Assembly: GCA_021204715.1 (NCBI GenBank)
Contig: JAJPYW010000182.1
Coordinates: forward strand, 1 to 5,656
Length of the DNA: 5,656 nt
Source of the DNA: Prevotellaceae bacterium
Lineage (GTDB): Bacteria; Bacteroidota; Bacteroidia; Bacteroidales; Bacteroidaceae
Reading direction: 5' to 3'
The first letter of the stretch is position 1. Every line of letters begins with the position of its first letter. Below are positions 5,204-5,656 of this stretch, piece after piece. Below the pieces are notes generated by a model. That model was not told the origin of the DNA and did no database searches. It was given only the letters and a program-made list of their open reading frames with translations. Both the position numbers and the translations under genes were made by a program.

Positions 5204-5641
5204 TCAGGCGCCACATTTGCCGAACACCGCATTGGCGTCAAGACACGGGCAGGCTTTGGGCGTGGTGCCGGGCAGGTCTCTGTGACCACAGATAATCGCG
5301 TCGGGAAAGAGCGATTTCAGTTTGGTGAACATTTCTTGCAAGGCGAGTGTCTGGGCAGGCGTGCGCGTGTCTTTGGGATTGCCCTGCTCGTCCAAACCGC
5401 CTTCGTAGCAGATGCCGATGGAGCAGCGGTTGTAGGGGCGGCAGTGGGCACCCACTTCCCAAAGGCGGCGGTGTTGGGTGACGAAGCCGTCTTTTCTTAC
5501 ATAGAAGTGGTAGCCAATGGTGCGGAAGCCGCGCGCCTTGTGGTCGCGCTCCATTTGCTCCACGGTGTAGTCTTGGTTAGAGCGGGTGGCGGAGCAGTGC
5601 AGAATAAGATAGCGCACGCTAAGGGGCGAGTGCATCGGCAT
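5204..5641 (-). CDS. N-acetylmuramoyl-L-alanine amidase, T7-lysozyme type (Amidase_2)
   Basis: 145 residues from the ATG at 5641. The family cleaves the bond between N-acetylmuramic acid and the L-alanine of the peptidoglycan stem peptide, using zinc. Compared with T7 lysozyme (H17, Y46, H122, K128, C130), I see H15 in YLILHCSAT, Y44 in IGYHFYVRKDG, H120 in CGHRDLPG, and K129 with C131 in TPKACPC. The active site therefore looks complete. ERDHKARGF and the SIGICYEGG strand are also typical. No signal peptide is present, as in phage endolysins and in the small amidases carried on Bacteroidales mobile or accessory regions. GGAG lies 6 bases before ATG 5641; ATG 5635 and GTG 5653 are alternatives. 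The frame is still open at the right edge, so a longer protein cannot be excluded. A hairpin terminator follows. Confidence 0.9.
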   Translation of the reverse strand: MPMHSPLSVRYLILHCSATRSNQDYTVEQMERDHKARGFRTIGYHFYVRKDGFVTQHRRLWEVGAHCRPYNRCSIGICYEGGLDEQGNPKDTRTPAQTLALQEMFTKLKSLFPDAIICGHRDLPGTTPKACPCLDANAVFGKCGA

Positions 5642-5656
5642 GCCTTTCTCCACACG

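Overview
The window looks like a Bacteroidales (Bacteroidota) chromosome. Three things point there. The gene starts mostly lack a Shine-Dalgarno sequence, and several are preceded by the Bacteroidota -7 element TAnnTTTG (158-165, 1403-1410 and 2804-2811 on +; 127-134 on -). There is a DUF4369/thioredoxin-fold lipoprotein. The pnp, greA and HIT-family genes sit together, as I recall them doing in Bacteroides relatives. Codon use in the left half strongly favours C/G-ending codons. The genus cannot be settled from this sequence.

Left half (1-2661), housekeeping: the 5' end of pnp (polynucleotide phosphorylase) runs off the left edge on the minus strand. It is divergent from a lipoprotein whose thioredoxin-like domain has lost its CxxC. 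Then come greA (transcript cleavage factor) and a HIT-family nucleotide hydrolase, each with its own leader. The greA leader carries a perfect 12-bp palindrome and an unusually strong Shine-Dalgarno. The greA-HIT gap holds a degenerate tandem repeat, and an 11-bp direct repeat brackets the HIT start codon. A strong intrinsic terminator ends this block.

Right half (2662-5656), accessory: four perfect 18-bp direct repeats, spaced 32-33 bp apart, fill the promoter region of an AAA ATPase whose C-terminal DUF4143 region carries a PD-(D/E)xK nuclease-like signature. Facing it on the minus strand is an A/T-richer CpXC zinc-ribbon gene broken by one extra A in an A7 run. A possible 37-codon small ORF lies just upstream and overlaps the alternative GTG start of the CpXC gene by GTGA. 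At the right edge is a T7-lysozyme-type N-acetylmuramoyl-L-alanine amidase on the minus strand, followed by a large hairpin terminator.

The most unusual signal is the repeat array joined to the ATPase promoter. It has the layout of a multi-site operator, or of a cis element travelling with this ATPase family. Nothing here proves a new system, and the ATPase's biological role is unknown to me.
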